In this document: piece after piece, positions 38,386-50,280 of the stretch
How positions within the stretch are numbered: the stretch's first letter is position 1
Layout of the letters: the number at the start of each line of letters is the position of its first letter
NCBI GenBank assembly: GCA_035772785.1
Contig: JAOCPU010000037.1
Location: 1-64,000, forward strand
DNA from: Phlebiopsis flavidoalba
Lineage: Eukaryota; Basidiomycota; Agaricomycetes; Polyporales; Phanerochaetaceae
Length of the DNA stretch: 64,000 bases
Reading direction: 5' to 3'
Program-made: the position numbers and the translations under genes
The notes under the pieces: model-generated
The model's database searches: none
Told to the model about the DNA's origin: nothing
What the model saw: the letters and a program-made list of their open reading frames with translations, nothing else

Positions 38386-38555
38386 GTTGATGTAGTGCTG
38401 TAGCAGTCGAACGCAGGAACAAACTTCTTACAGGCGCGATTTATAAGGGACATTGGGGCGCCTTAGAGAACGTTTGAAAAATCACCTCGAGAAGACCCGG
38501 AGGAGTATATGCCGGGGCGCATTGTATGTCTGCACATTCGCATGATCAGACACGG

Positions 38556-41300
38556 CTAAGGCGGTATGGATGCAAACTGCGTGCATGAATAATCAAGCAC
38601 ATCGCACGGGAGGTTTGTTGCGCCAAAGTTTGAGATCAATCGGATCGGCGGGTAGTGGATCCCCCTACGAAGCTCTTCTTCCCTGGGAGTAGTGATCAGC
38701 ACGCGATCCCAGATAATCGCAGGGACCAACCTATATTCGAAACATGGAGACCTTGCACTGCAACAAATATGCATAGACAGAGCAAAGACGAAGAACAATC
38801 GGACACACCTAAGTCACGAGAGTTAAGCATATTTAGCAACATGGAGAGACATCCGGGAAAATGGGTATGGACAGAGTGATGTACGCCTTCCCATCCGGAT
38901 GAAAGCCTGTGTGAGCGGCAGGTAGGTTACGCCTTCCATACATCCCGATACGAAGCCAACGAGGTTGGCAGTCATCATTGTTTAAAGGTCAACAGTTGAA
39001 AAAAGCGCCCGGCCCTAGGCGCACTACGTGTCAGATACCGATGGGTCTGCTTACCATACTAATGCGTTTTTGTGATATTAGTACAAAGACGATCTAGACT
39101 TACTTCACCCATACCGATTAGTGTATCTGGACCTTTCTAGACGGGAGGAAATAATCGAGCGGCAAGCCTCTGTCTAGGATGAACAAAACTTAACGTAGCC
39201 ATCGCGAGGACCTCAACGCCCAGGAGACTGGAACGAACAAAATACGTGCCATAGGCACAATAGTTTAGAGGGCGTAGCCACGAACGAGGAATGATCAGCC
39301 AGGTTAACCGGAAGAGAAGGTCGTGTAAAGAACAGCAAATTTGGGTTTGGCGACCGAATATCCCAGGGGGGGCACCCCGCCCCCCCCCCCCAACGTAGAA
39401 TATAACTGAACCCCTCCAAAATTTGAGCCTAAGAGGTAGTAAACAAAGTGAGACGACACTTACCGTACGATCCATAAATTGTAACTACGGTGCCAGCTCC
39501 TCCAGAAACCCAAGTGCAGAGTAGTGTGTATTGCGCCATGATACATTTCGGACCAATGATTCTCCTTGGGGAGGATCATGAATTCCCGTTGTCCAGAGAG
39601 GGCCCGTATGAGACGGAAGGTGGAACTGCGCAACTGGAATCAGAGGAGCTGCAGAGCATTTGATTTGTCGCCATTACGTCGGCAACAACGAGCAGCGATG
39701 GAGCGTACACTTTCAGCCCAAACCTTATGGATCAGGTTCTCCAAAACCACACGAATCATCGCTGGGAGTTACAGCTAACTCCCTATCCCCGGTACCATGC
39801 ACAATTTTTAGAGGTTGTGTCCTTGATGGCCACAAACGTCACATGATAGTGCAGGTGAACTCCATGGTCATGAGGCCAAGTTCGAGGAACCTGAGACAAG
39901 CATATTGCGGCAGAGAGATCTCATTAGCTGCAAGGTCGAGGTAAGGTGTTAACACGGAAACTGGGTCCACCGTGAGCGCTCAACGTGTTCTTTGGCATTG
40001 TACTTAACTCGACGTGCCTGCCAGATGAAGAGTCGTTGAATGTGATTATGGGCCCACCTATGTATAATGGCGAGTATAGGAATGACAATAGGTAAGGTAG
40101 TTGACGAGAAGAATAAAATTCCTCAGGTACGGTGGGGTATAGAGGTCCGCTGTTTGTAGCTGGACGGTTCAGCTGCCTTGGAAGGAACTGCCGATGAGAG
40201 ATTGATGTGATGAGCCAGAAACAAAAACTCACGTCCGATAGATGTCTGGCCGTGGATGCCCAATATACGTCCATATTAAAAGAAACTAGTCGTAGCATAG
40301 TGATATTGAAGATAACATGCCACCTCAGGGTATATTCCTTGCAGGTCATCCTAGGGGGGAATGAGTGTCGAAAGAAAGTAATATATAGCGGGCTGACACG
40401 TACCAGGATCGCCAGCGAGAAGAGGATAGAGAGGAGAAATGATAACCAGCGTACATTTCATTCGCAAATAATACCACCACCGTTTAACACACCCAAGTGA
40501 CGAATGGATTCAGCTTCGAAGGTCCAAGCAACTTGGCAATACTGTAGATTGATAGAAAGAATGACGAACATTCTTTTGAGGAAGCTTGCGCCATGTAAAG
40601 CCAGAAGCATCAGAATCGAGAAGGCCAGCAGAAACGGAACTGAGTGCAGACGAGCGTCGCTTGAACCTGTGGGTCGCATGGACCGTACATAGACAGCCTT
40701 GAATGCAATGAATACGACATAACCAGAGCTGCCAGTATAGGTACATTGCTGCGGACGGAGCGATATTGAGCGTCGCTGTTGTCCTGGAAATAGTGAGCAG
40801 GATGGTTCTCCAACAAACAGTAGGGATGCGGTGCTGCGATGTCTGCACTTGGGAAGGGTTGAGAACGCGAAACTCACAACTCTGCGACCAAATAGCCATC
40901 CCGGAGAAAAAGCTTGTATTCAAAAAAAACATGATAATTGGCGATGAGAGGCTGAAGCTGTATTAGAAAAGCACATGAAACCTGGGTACATGACACATAC
41001 GGTACTCAGTCGTGTAGGTACCCACACCAATCACAGGGACGACCACGCGCAAACCACGACGATTTTCGCGTAAAACACAAACCTACGGGTGTGCCCCCCA
41101 TCTTGCAGGACGGATGAGATGAAGATTGTAGATAGAGAGGGTCCACTCTGGAAAGATGGTGTATGTCCACACGTCAGACATGTAATCCCCCTCCGTTGAT
41201 TGTGGACCGGCAAGTCCGCTTTCGCAACGCGCTGGCGCGGTTTGCCCACTCAAGTACGACGGTGGCATTTGCAGGGGACGAACAACTCTGTATGGCATGG
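38556..41300 (-). CDS. GUP1: MBOAT-family O-acyltransferase GUP1
   Basis: Multi-spanning ER enzyme; yeast Gup1 remodels GPI-anchor lipids by adding a C26 acyl chain and influences cell-wall and membrane properties. Seen on the minus strand: NSDAQYRSVRSNVPILAALV (40725-40790), FSILMLLALHGASFLKRMFV (40565-40640), PRWHVIFNITMLRLVSFNMD-like sequence (40260-40330) and LYSPLYIGGPIITFND (40020-40075). Then LLIP with GIHDPPQGE (a garbled GIDPPEN) and ALGFWRSWHRSYNLWIVR (39465-39520). The last contains the family's conserved catalytic His. A YILRWGGG block (expected YIPLGG) lies in a stretch with expanded poly-C near 39380-39391. The C-terminus gives EEELRRGIHYPPI. Length and order fit the family's about 550-600 residues. 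Start near 41298 is tentative. Confidence 0.87.
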
Positions 41301-41458
41301 AATTCCAAGGAAGGTTGGCAGGACACTACAAGGTCCAGGACATATGCGAGAATTTAGGCAAGAGAGAAACGAGGTATGTTTTTGTCTGAGAAACAAGATT
41401 GGCTGAGCACAGGCGCCCAGCTGTTTGTGGCACTTCGCTCTTTACACCTCTTACCACT

Positions 41459-43817
41459 ATGGGCAAGCGAGAGTCCCGTCCTCAAAAACGACACACAAGC
41501 AACGGATACACCACCGGATTATTATGAATTACTTGAGGTTGACGAAAAATGCTACAGCAGACGAGATTAGGGTGTTTTGTATTGTCCGACCAGTCTTGTA
41601 TGAGCATGCTGACCGGCTCATACGTGCTTTGTTAGAAATCGTTTCGTTAGATTGGCTCTCATTACACACACCCCAGACAAAGAATCACACGCACGACTTT
41701 TGAGCGAACGCGACAAAAGCGTTTCGCAACGTTGCAGCATGGCTTATGAGGTGCTAAGCGACGAGCAAGTAAGTCTCATTTAATCACGGGCATGACCCCT
41801 GCCTGACTCTCTTGCACAAAGTAGTGAGGAAAGAGCTTGGTACGACAATCACCGTGCTGCCCGTGCCCCAGAGCCCGATGCCGAAACGGTATTCGATGAC
41901 ATCAAAAGAGGAGGAGCAGCTCCTTCTAGAGGCCGCGCTCGGGGCCTTACTGTCCGGCACATCTCGAAACAATTCTTCGATCGCCTTTCCATATATTCTG
42001 GCTCGTCGTTGACGGAGAGAGCGAATGTGAAGTCCAAAATTTCAACAACGTTCATGTGACTTACATGCGCCAATGAGTTCTTAGAGCCTGTCTGCACCAT
42101 AGTACCTGCGCAACTATGCTCAGAAGGCAGGCTCGCGCACGAAGAGTCGCACAATGCTCGATCTGAGATAACCACGACCGTAGGCTATATTACCCACAAT
42201 TTCGGATGAGTATGCCCAATTGGCCTTGGGTGCGTTGAGGCGGGTAGGGCAGAATCCCCTCCAGACTGCGAGGCCCGGGACATTTTATACAATTATTGGC
42301 ATGTGAACTTTGATTCTACGCCCCCCCCCACCCCCCAAAAGGGACTTTTCTTGGGCTTTATCAATGGGAGCTTGAAACGACGCTACAATGACAGACGCAC
42401 GTCGAAGGGTCAGGTTCAAAACTACCGTCTAGGCGATTGTACCTGGGTATCCCGAGAATCTAACAATGAAGCAGGTTGATGGAGAGAGAAGAGAACAAGA
42501 AGGCTCACGCGACGATGCTAAAGAGAGGAGTACGTACCCAACGAGACACAATTCCGGGTACGGTCAGGATCACCTTCTGTCTATCATGCCGACAGACTGC
42601 TCACAAACAATTCACCAGGCCTTGGCGCGACCGTTCGTTCGATAAAACGTTGATACCCTATACGACTACAAGTCCCACCTCGCAAACCAGGAAGAAAGTT
42701 ACAGCGGCGAACCCCTCACCCGCCCTCCATCGGCGCGCCTCACTGCGAGGCCTAGTGTCAGAACGCCTCGAGCCAGATACCCAGTAACTTTGTCGAGCAA
42801 GCATGGCAGAAGGCGTCTCATTCCAAGCTTGATGATGCAGATCTCGAGCATGGGGCAGTAGCCCGGAAAATGGCGAAGATGGAAAGAAGATGTGGGAACT
42901 TGTGTTGCATGCCAGTTATAAAAACTTTTCAGAACCGAGGTCTTCGAGGCGGCCGTGGGACAGCCACGAACGAGTAGCAAAAAGCACATGCAAAGCCGTC
43001 GAGAGACGCCTCAAACCGCGAGATTGTTGGAGAGCGAGGGCTTGAAGAGCTGGGACTAGAAGGTGAGGAGTATGGTTGGCGACGAAGATATGAGATGGGC
43101 GGAAGATCCGCCACTCTCGCCATCGCCAGAAGCCAGAAGAAGTGCGACGACATGTAATGAACATCCCCCCCCGGACAAACGGCGATTTGGCTGTGGAAAG
43201 ACCCAGAGGATGGGTCACGATAGGCGTACCAAGAACGGTCGAACGTGCGACAGCAGTTCGAGGATCCGCCCACAAAGAAGAAGAAAGGAATGTACGGATG
43301 AGTAGCCGCCCAAGATAACGCCATCTCCTTGAGTCCTCTCCAACAAGAATGCACGTCGGGACCGCGGGCACGCAAGGGGCACCCAGTCCCCAGATCCATT
43401 GGAAGCCTTGCCAGTACTTAGCTCAGGATGATGGGGACGCAGAGTGTCTGTCCGCGGCGGAGGATGCTCCGTGCTGAACAAACACTACACCAGAAAACTC
43501 TTTCGAAAAACGCGACAAGAGGCGAGCCGGAGGCCAGGGAGGACGAGCCAAGAAAGCGAAAGAAGGAACAAAGAGAGCAATGCAGCAGATAGTACGTAGA
43601 ATTGAACAAGGTTTGGTTGTACAAAGTGCTGATCGGTCTCACTGTAGATCATGCAATCGCATTTGTCAACACTAAAACTTTTGCGAGCAAAACTAAGTTG
43701 ACTATTGCACATATCAACAGTACGGGGGCATGCAACATCGCGCGATGAAAACTGACGACAGCCAGGGCGCCTGGAGGTAAGAAGAAGGGGAAGAAAAAAA
43801 AGAAAGGGAAACGGTAG
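41459..43817 (+). CDS. JJJ1: Ribosome-biogenesis J-protein JJJ1 (DNAJC21 type)
   Basis: Cytosolic Hsp40 that, with Rei1 and Ssa, releases Arx1 from exported pre-60S particles. Seen: start at 41459 (MGKRESRP), then TPPDYYELLEVDE and ATADEIR, the opening of the J domain. After an intron come the helix with the HPD loop (reads HTPDKE because of a local error near 41668-41680), MAYEVLSDEQ, ERAWYDNHRAARAPEPDAET, VFDDIKRG and GLTVRHISKQFFDRLSIYSG. That RAWYD-H and GLTVRH wording is specific to Jjj1. Later segments give LMEREENKKAHATM, a damaged zinc finger (MWELVC..IKTFQN), EGLEELGLEGEEYGW and SKRDKRRAGG. A final finger reads TFASKTKLTIAHINSTG, with a Lys-rich tail GGKKKGKKKKKGKR and the stop at 43815. 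Functionally related to RIX7 at 17-20 kb. Confidence 0.85.
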
Positions 43818-44332
43818 CCTGTGGGCAGATTTGTACCACGCGTTGTATAATAGTAGCCAATTTACAATAGAATTGTCCTGTGCTTGTCAAGTGTTCAAAA
43901 ATTACTCGGCACGAAGTCAGGGTCTTTACTAGGTAGAGGACTGGCCTCCGAGCCTCGGGACAAACCTCGGGGTGAGGCCTGAGGGTGCGGCGATCACGTG
44001 ATAGCTTGCGGGAGAACGCGCGCTGTAGCAATGCATGTTCAAATTGCAACTTCGAGCTCGTGGCTGCCCTCAGCACCTGCTTCAGGCGTTCAGCCCCTCA
44101 AGCCTTCCCCTCTCGTCCGAGACATCCGAACTCCTCAAGACTGTCCGCAACGTCAAAGACCAAATATATCAAACCTATAAACGAAATTGCTAACATTTAT
44201 TTCCAGTATGTCGCCACTTCCCATATCATCACACACAGAACACTGTTTTTGGTTCATACAACTCACGCTTTATGATGCAGGTCGTGTGTACACACGTTCT
44301 CTACTCACGCCTTCCTTTCCCTTTGAACCACG
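43818..44332. other. Intergenic, no gene recognised
   Basis: About 515 bases between JJJ1 and the next plus-strand gene. Short frames only; probably 3' untranslated region and promoter. Confidence 0.4.
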
Positions 44333-47300
44333 ATGGCGCAGGCCTCACAGCAACTCCCCTCATGGCTCACCCTTTAGCCTCCACCCTCGTCACTGAACCT
44401 GATGGTAGTGTCTCGACGTCATTCGCCACCCTCCGCTTGCCTTTGACCTAGATTTGGACACCAGTATGTGAGTGGGACACTAGCCTCCGTTGGCCTTGCT
44501 ATCTTCTGTAGCCTCTTCACTCTACCTTCCTCCTTCTGCTTAACATGACACTTATCACTCGACATCTTTCAAATGACCGCCGTATCATAAATACGTTTGT
44601 TTGTTCAATCGCATTGGGTTTTTAAGAGCTCACGCACGAAATCATTGCCCACGCGATGTTTGAATACTAACTTCGTTTCCGTAGATTCCTCTAGTATGCG
44701 ATGGTATCTGGACCTAACGGTGGCTGGACACCCACGCCTTCCCACTACGACGGAATCCAACTAGAGACAACCCCCAACCAACCTCTCCATCCTCCCTCTG
44801 TCTCCTACTACATCTCCCTTTACCTCAATCCCACCTCTACATCCTCATGCTACGTCTTCAGCGATTTCCGAGCTACTGCTACTCCTCGCGCCCTCGGGAC
44901 CGCTAACCGTCCAGTTCTTCATCGATAACAACTCCCTGGGGCCCTTGGCGATGTGGCCATGGTCTTTTCCACCGCGTTGTTCTCGGCGCAGATACTCGGA
45001 AAGCATTCTAGGGTCCTTTTGCTCATTGTTAATCCATCCTTAACGCTCCTGCTCATTAGCGTAACCGCCGTCGTTTCGAGAGTTTTTCTGGAGGAGACGG
45101 AGATACTTGGAACCTCAAGTTTTCTGGAACCGTCAGACAACTCTCTTCACATTCCGTCAGCAGTGACTCTCGTCGTACGGCAAACCCCAATATGGACCTG
45201 GTGTGGGAGTTTTGTCGAGCCAGATGGCTCCTGAGGGCAGCCGGCGGTCGAGGAACGGCGGGCGGTAAACTCAGACGGGTCAGCACACGCCGGGCGAGGG
45301 CTCGCCCGCGCGCGGCAGCGGTGAAGAAGAAGACATCCGTTCCTAAACACGAGACGCAGCCTTCGTCTAGCGCGACACCTTGGCCCGACGAAACCCAAAC
45401 GAAGTCCCTGATTCTGTACACTTGTCCAGTGTTTCCGGCTGCTGCCGTTCTCGGTGCTGGAACACCGCGAACTAGCCCCTCGCGGCGAGCCACTATCGTT
45501 CCTCGCGACGTTCTTACAGGGCGCGTAAACAATGGCTGAGCGATAACAATGGCTGAGCTCCAGAGACAAATCAACAAAAGTACATATCGCGCCATCGATA
45601 CGTAGTGGTCGTAAGCCGTCGACCAGCAAAATGAATCATGTCACCCCCCGCCCGTATGCTATCTTTCCTGCGCGTTGTCCTCCCATTCCGTCTCTCGGGG
45701 ACATTTACCTCGTGATGAGTCCCTGTGTGCACGCGTGCGATTGCTTCGCAGCTTTCACGTTGGTATGCGACTCGATGCCCGGACGTACTATATCAGATCG
45801 GCGCACATATTGCAGGGGGAGAAAGCCCAGGACCAATCCATACGTTCGGAGGAGAAATCCCAAAAGCACTTCTCGAGGCCGACCCGGCGGAGCTGTATTG
45901 GTTGCGCGCCGGGTTCGAGTTGGAGATCTCAACGCCGTCGCATTCTCGCCTCGCGACCATTGACTCCGTGGGAGAGCCCAGCACTTCTCGTTCCAGTCTT
46001 GGTTTGAGTGGCTTGGGAGCTCGGCCTTCGGGAGACTGAGTTGGTTTAGGCGCATGTCGACTAGCGCCCCTCCTGCAACCCCAGAACCTAGTCAGGAAGT
46101 TTACCGCGGATGCTTACACACGTACCCCTCCTCGTACATCTCGTCACGGTTTCCATTTCTCGTCTTGGCTCTGGCAACACGTCTTTCTCGATGATCGTCG
46201 ATATCGAGGTAGTGCACCTACCACTCCAGTCCCTACGCGCGCACACACCACGAAATGATTCTGGGGTGGGGCTGGGTTTGCTTACCATGGGCTCTCGTCC
46301 GATGTCGAGTGTAAGCGCAAGAAGCGGAGTCTCTAACAGCGGCTGCAAACACGGTTTACCACTCTGCTCGATCGAGACCCGCTAGCTCATACGTGGAGTT
46401 TCCCGAGCCCGTGACATCGCCTGAGCTGCAGCAAAGACTAGCTCAATCCCCTCCTGGCGACAACGCTGTTCTTTGATGGACCTCCGCCCGCTTATGAGCG
46501 TAACCAATCCCGCGCTGATCGACCGCCGTCTGAAATTGACATTCTGGACATTCCGGCGCCCCCTCCGGTTACACCGTTCGTGGGTGGACGCCCGGCATTC
46601 CCGCCCGGTCTCATAGCCCTGCCTCAGCCAAGAACTTGGCTGTGATTCGTACGGCACAGATGCATCTAGCCCCACAGACAGTAGTGGCGTCGGCATTGCC
46701 ATTGTGACGTTCTGGATGACGAACCCCCAACCGCTCAAGAGGGATGGAGAGACCTGGCTTCAGAAAGTGATGGTAGACGCAGAACGTTTGGAGTGCAGGT
46801 GAGTAATTGAGACCTCTTGACCGTCCGTGTCATTCTCACACCAGTCTCAAAGCCAACGGTTTTGTTGAACAAGCAGAACCTGCAGACTCGCAGTATCCTT
46901 CAGTTCACGAGTCACTGCCATCACAAGCACACCTAAGACCTCAAGAGTCCTAGCAACTCCAACTCCCGCTCCAATCTTCCCTACATAGCCCAAGGATTAA
47001 GGTTCCGGCATTCGTCGCGGCCTTCGCGGATATCTGATCGGAGTCTCAAACATCCTACGGGAAGTCTCAGCAGCGCGACTACTCGCTCAATACATCTTCA
47101 GACGAGAGAGTCGAAATGAGGTTGGGTGTTACGTTCTCTGGACCCTCTCTCCGCGCAGTCATGGGAAGCTTCGGTAGTAATGCAAGCATCCAGGCCCCAT
47201 GTCAATGGGTCCGCGGGCCATGCCACCACCCCCAGTTTACGTGACTCCACTTCTCCCCCTCGAGCGCCCCTTCTTGGGTGGAACCGTTACATCTGCCACT

Positions 47301-47484
47301 CTCGACCAACACCAACACAAACTCCAGTGTCACTACAGCGCTTACCGATCCTATTACCGGCGCGGTCATGCATTTCCCCAGCCTGCCGTGGTCTCGCGGT
47401 ACGGAACAGCCACCATTCGAACGCGTCGAGTCTCAGGGATTCGAACATGAGGGCCACAGACACCTCGGTGAAGATCACTGGTGA
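44333..47484 (+). CDS. Single-pass membrane protein with mucin-like ectodomain, uncharacterised
   Basis: Start at 44333 gives MAQASQQLPSWLTL, then STLVTEPDGSVSTSFATLRL and PLT. After introns comes a Thr/Ser/Pro-rich segment (44720-44860: TTTESN, PTTSPFTSIPPLHPHATSS) that would be heavily O-glycosylated. A hydrophobic region lies near 44960-45080, followed by an Arg-rich stop-transfer (RRRRRYLE). The cytoplasmic part has GQHTPGEGSP.RGSGEEEDI, a PPPAYE motif (46470-46490), DILDIPAPPPVTPFVGGRPA, FPPGLIALPQPRTW and EPPTAQEGWRDLASESDG. It ends with TTALTDPITGAVMHFPSLPW before the stop at 47482. I have seen this architecture in many Agaricomycete membrane proteins but know no function. The PPxY-like motif could bind WW domains (inference). 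Frame errors are frequent. Confidence 0.6.
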
Positions 47485-48153
47485 TCAGATTTCCCTACAT
47501 CACGAATTTATGACACAGCAATGAGATACGCTGTACTTTTAGATTTTCTATACTGACGAACCTCACGAGCTTGTGTGCGAACGTTTGCGACACCTCATTC
47601 ACATTTTCACATTCCTCCTGCGACACCCAATCACTCACGACGTACCCATGACTCCCATCCTTGCTTTCTTTCTTCGCTTTCGAGGTTTTCTTGCGACACC
47701 TGTACTGGGTAGTTATGATGTTAGGCAAATATTATTCGGACAATGCTCATTATATTCGCTAAATGCTTTTCTTCGGACAACTACGGTAGTGCGGCGCTCA
47801 ACGCCACAAAAGGCGCTGCCATCCTTAAGTTACCGGGAGATGGACGGAGTTTGCAATTCTGTAAAACAAGTAAACAAGTGGATATCGAGATGACAATCAT
47901 TTGGTTAATATACAGGATCTGGACAGAGTTTACGCCTTGAATGCTGCACGCTCTATCTCCTGATAACGCGCATCTATTGACTCTGCTCGGCCTAGACGGT
48001 ATAACAGAGCCAGCGATGTGCTCGCCACATCACCGAACACTGGAGCCGGCCAGAGGCCATTTGCTACGTCCGCATAGACCCCAGATTTGATGAGCCCTCT
48101 CCCCGGTCATCTGGACTAAAGAGGAGCGCCGCTTGTGACAGTATATCCCGGAT
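47485..48153. other. Intergenic, convergent 3' ends
   Basis: About 670 bases between the plus-strand membrane-protein gene and the minus-strand SARAF-like gene. Short frames on both strands without family resemblance. Confidence 0.4.
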
Positions 48154-49300
48154 TCAGAACGGCAGATACCCGACGGGCCATGCGAGCTCCCTGTCTCTCG
48201 CGATCTCCCAGTCGTAATGTGTCGCCGTCGGTGTTTCCCGTCGTCCAGCGTTATTCCCGAAGAGATAAAAGCACCCCAGGCCAGCCCGAGCGCAGGCTAC
48301 TCCTGTCCAGAAAACCCCGAGGAGCGCACAAGGCAGAATCCGCGACACCTTGGGTGTGGCTCGCGTGCTTTGTGTATGGTGGTGGGGCGGCGTCATCTTG
48401 GATCAACACAGTCATCTAGGGCGGGTGACCAGAAGAACCAGCCTGATCCTCGCGTGGCCTCTGAGAGGCGGTCCAGGATCCTGGTCGCCTGGAGTTTTGT
48501 CGCCTGCCAAGGAGGCGCAAACATGATTTCACAAATGCTATACAGGAATGATACACAGCACCGCGATCCAAGCAAAAACCGAAAGAAGAAAGGATATTGG
48601 GTCTGAGTAGGTACATCAAGATAAACACGTAATAACAACATGATCTTACTTGGAAGTGGCTACTTAGCCTTGAAGCCACGATTGAAAACGCGAAGGTCTG
48701 TGGGGTGACGACCTCCGTCACGCAGCCGCCGCAATGCGTCAGGAACCTGATTGAGGCGATAGTCCAAAGGCACACAAAGGAAAGCCGAGATCTGAGCGGT
48801 ACAGAGTAGTGTTATGTTTCTTTGCATGTTCAGGAGTAATACAAGCCAAACATACCCTTGAGCACATATGGTGTCACCAGGGTCCATTCCAGCCTTCGCA
48901 TGACACTCCACTCTGCCAAAGCGTAGGGCCTCGGGTAGATCTGCTTCGCAACTAGGGCAAGAGGTAAGTCCGAGGAGTTGAACATCGTGAAGAGAAGCAG
49001 TCAACTTCCAGTCGACGACATCCGTACCTTCGCCGCCTATGTTGACACAGCGAACTACATCTGGTGTATACAATTGACAGGCTTTACCGAGGCAGTTCAG
49101 CTGCTCTGTGATAGGGCTCCGTTCTCCGAACAGTTGATCGGTCTGTCCCCTGATAGAATGTGTGCGTAGCGACTTGGATTTTCGCAAGTTGTACACCCGA
49201 TGACATTGTGGCTTGCGAGACAGAGATGGACGTGTTTTAACAAACGTGAACAAGCTTTGAGTTTGCAGAGGCACATGTGTCAATGTTAAGAACGCACATG
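48154..49300 (-). CDS. SARAF-like store-operated calcium entry regulator (TMEM66 family)
   Basis: SARAF proteins sit in the ER membrane and, in animals, dampen STIM/Orai calcium entry; fungal members are poorly studied. Seen on the minus strand: VQLAKIQVATHTFYQG (49170-49215), RSPITEQLNCLGKACQLYTP and DVVRCVNIGGEGTDVVDWK. After an intron (GTTGAC..CCCTAG) come CEADLPEALRFGRVECHAKA and GMDPGDT with CAQG. After a second intron YRLNQVPDALRR follows. This Cys-rich luminal domain and its order match the family. The C-terminal cytosolic part gives GVFWTG.A.A..GL..YLFGN and THYDWEIARDRE near 48190-48320, like the GFWTG/GNRR tail of fungal members. A transmembrane segment is expected between 48400 and 48700 but is obscured by frame errors. 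Signal peptide not resolved. Confidence 0.72.
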
Positions 49301-50280
49301 AGGCCCGGATTAGACGCTCAAATGTGCAGCTTAAACTCCGAAAGCCCAAGTGACGTGGGGAGCTGTACACGTCGTAGCTGACTGTGACTGGCACGTTGTG
49401 AAAGTCCTATTTGTTTCTCCTTCAGCTGGTCCAAAACGTCAGCGTTTAATAGCAGCGTCTTGCAAGGAAAAGAAATCAAGTGAGTTGTCCTCATGTTCCT
49501 TCGTTCACAATACTAAACTGAAGTTGTAGGTCCATAAACAAGCCCTCAGGCCTCACAGTAGCGGCCTGTCGGCTTTCTTGATGTGTGATCACCCGTCAGC
49601 GGCGTGCTGCATACGACCTTCGGTCGGGCGGGCGGTAGTTCTTCGGGAGACCGCACATCGAATGCATACAGATGCATACTTGGCAAAGGTCTCTCGGTCT
49701 GACCCAATGACCGACCATGACCTGGGCGGTATTTCCGCTGATCAGATGCGCTTGGATTGCGGAGGGCCACATCGAAGACGAAGTTGTCAACACCGATGGA
49801 ATATCTCTCCATTGATGCCGAAAGGCGACCGTGATCACAATTTTGCCTAGCATCTAGACCTGCTATCACAACTCTTGCACCTACTACTCTGACGTAGACA
49901 GCTTGTGTGTCATTGATGTGCAGCCGGCCAGCCTACGCAAAGGTAGGGTGCAGGTGAGGTCATCAGTGGACTCTGGAAACGTATGGGAGGCGACTTACAG
50001 CGAACTTTCTAACTCAGTCGATTTCGAAGCAACGCTAGTGGATAAATCTCGACCAACGGGAGCCTTTGCGCAGGGGTACCGCCAGCGGAGGCGTCCCGAT
50101 GCGTCTTGTCGGTCACCGTGCCATGTCGTCGTCGCGGGTATGTGGAGCTCTTTTCGGCAGATACAGCGGCATTTTTTTTTGACTGCTCAGTTGACTTTGT
50201 CGACTTCATCATTCTGGAGTTTTTGTGCCCGTATAAATGGCTCGACAACGTCCGCGCAATCATCGTTACCCTTTGTCGCC
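49301..50280. other. Unresolved region between SARAF-like and GH5 genes
   Basis: Minus-strand frames at 50140-50300 (MATKGNDDCADVVEPFIRAQ, then KLQNDEVDKVN) and 49546-49869 (ERYSIGVDNFVFDVALRNPS) look protein-like and may be exons of one small gene, unidentified. The right end should include the promoter of the GH5 gene. Confidence 0.3.
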
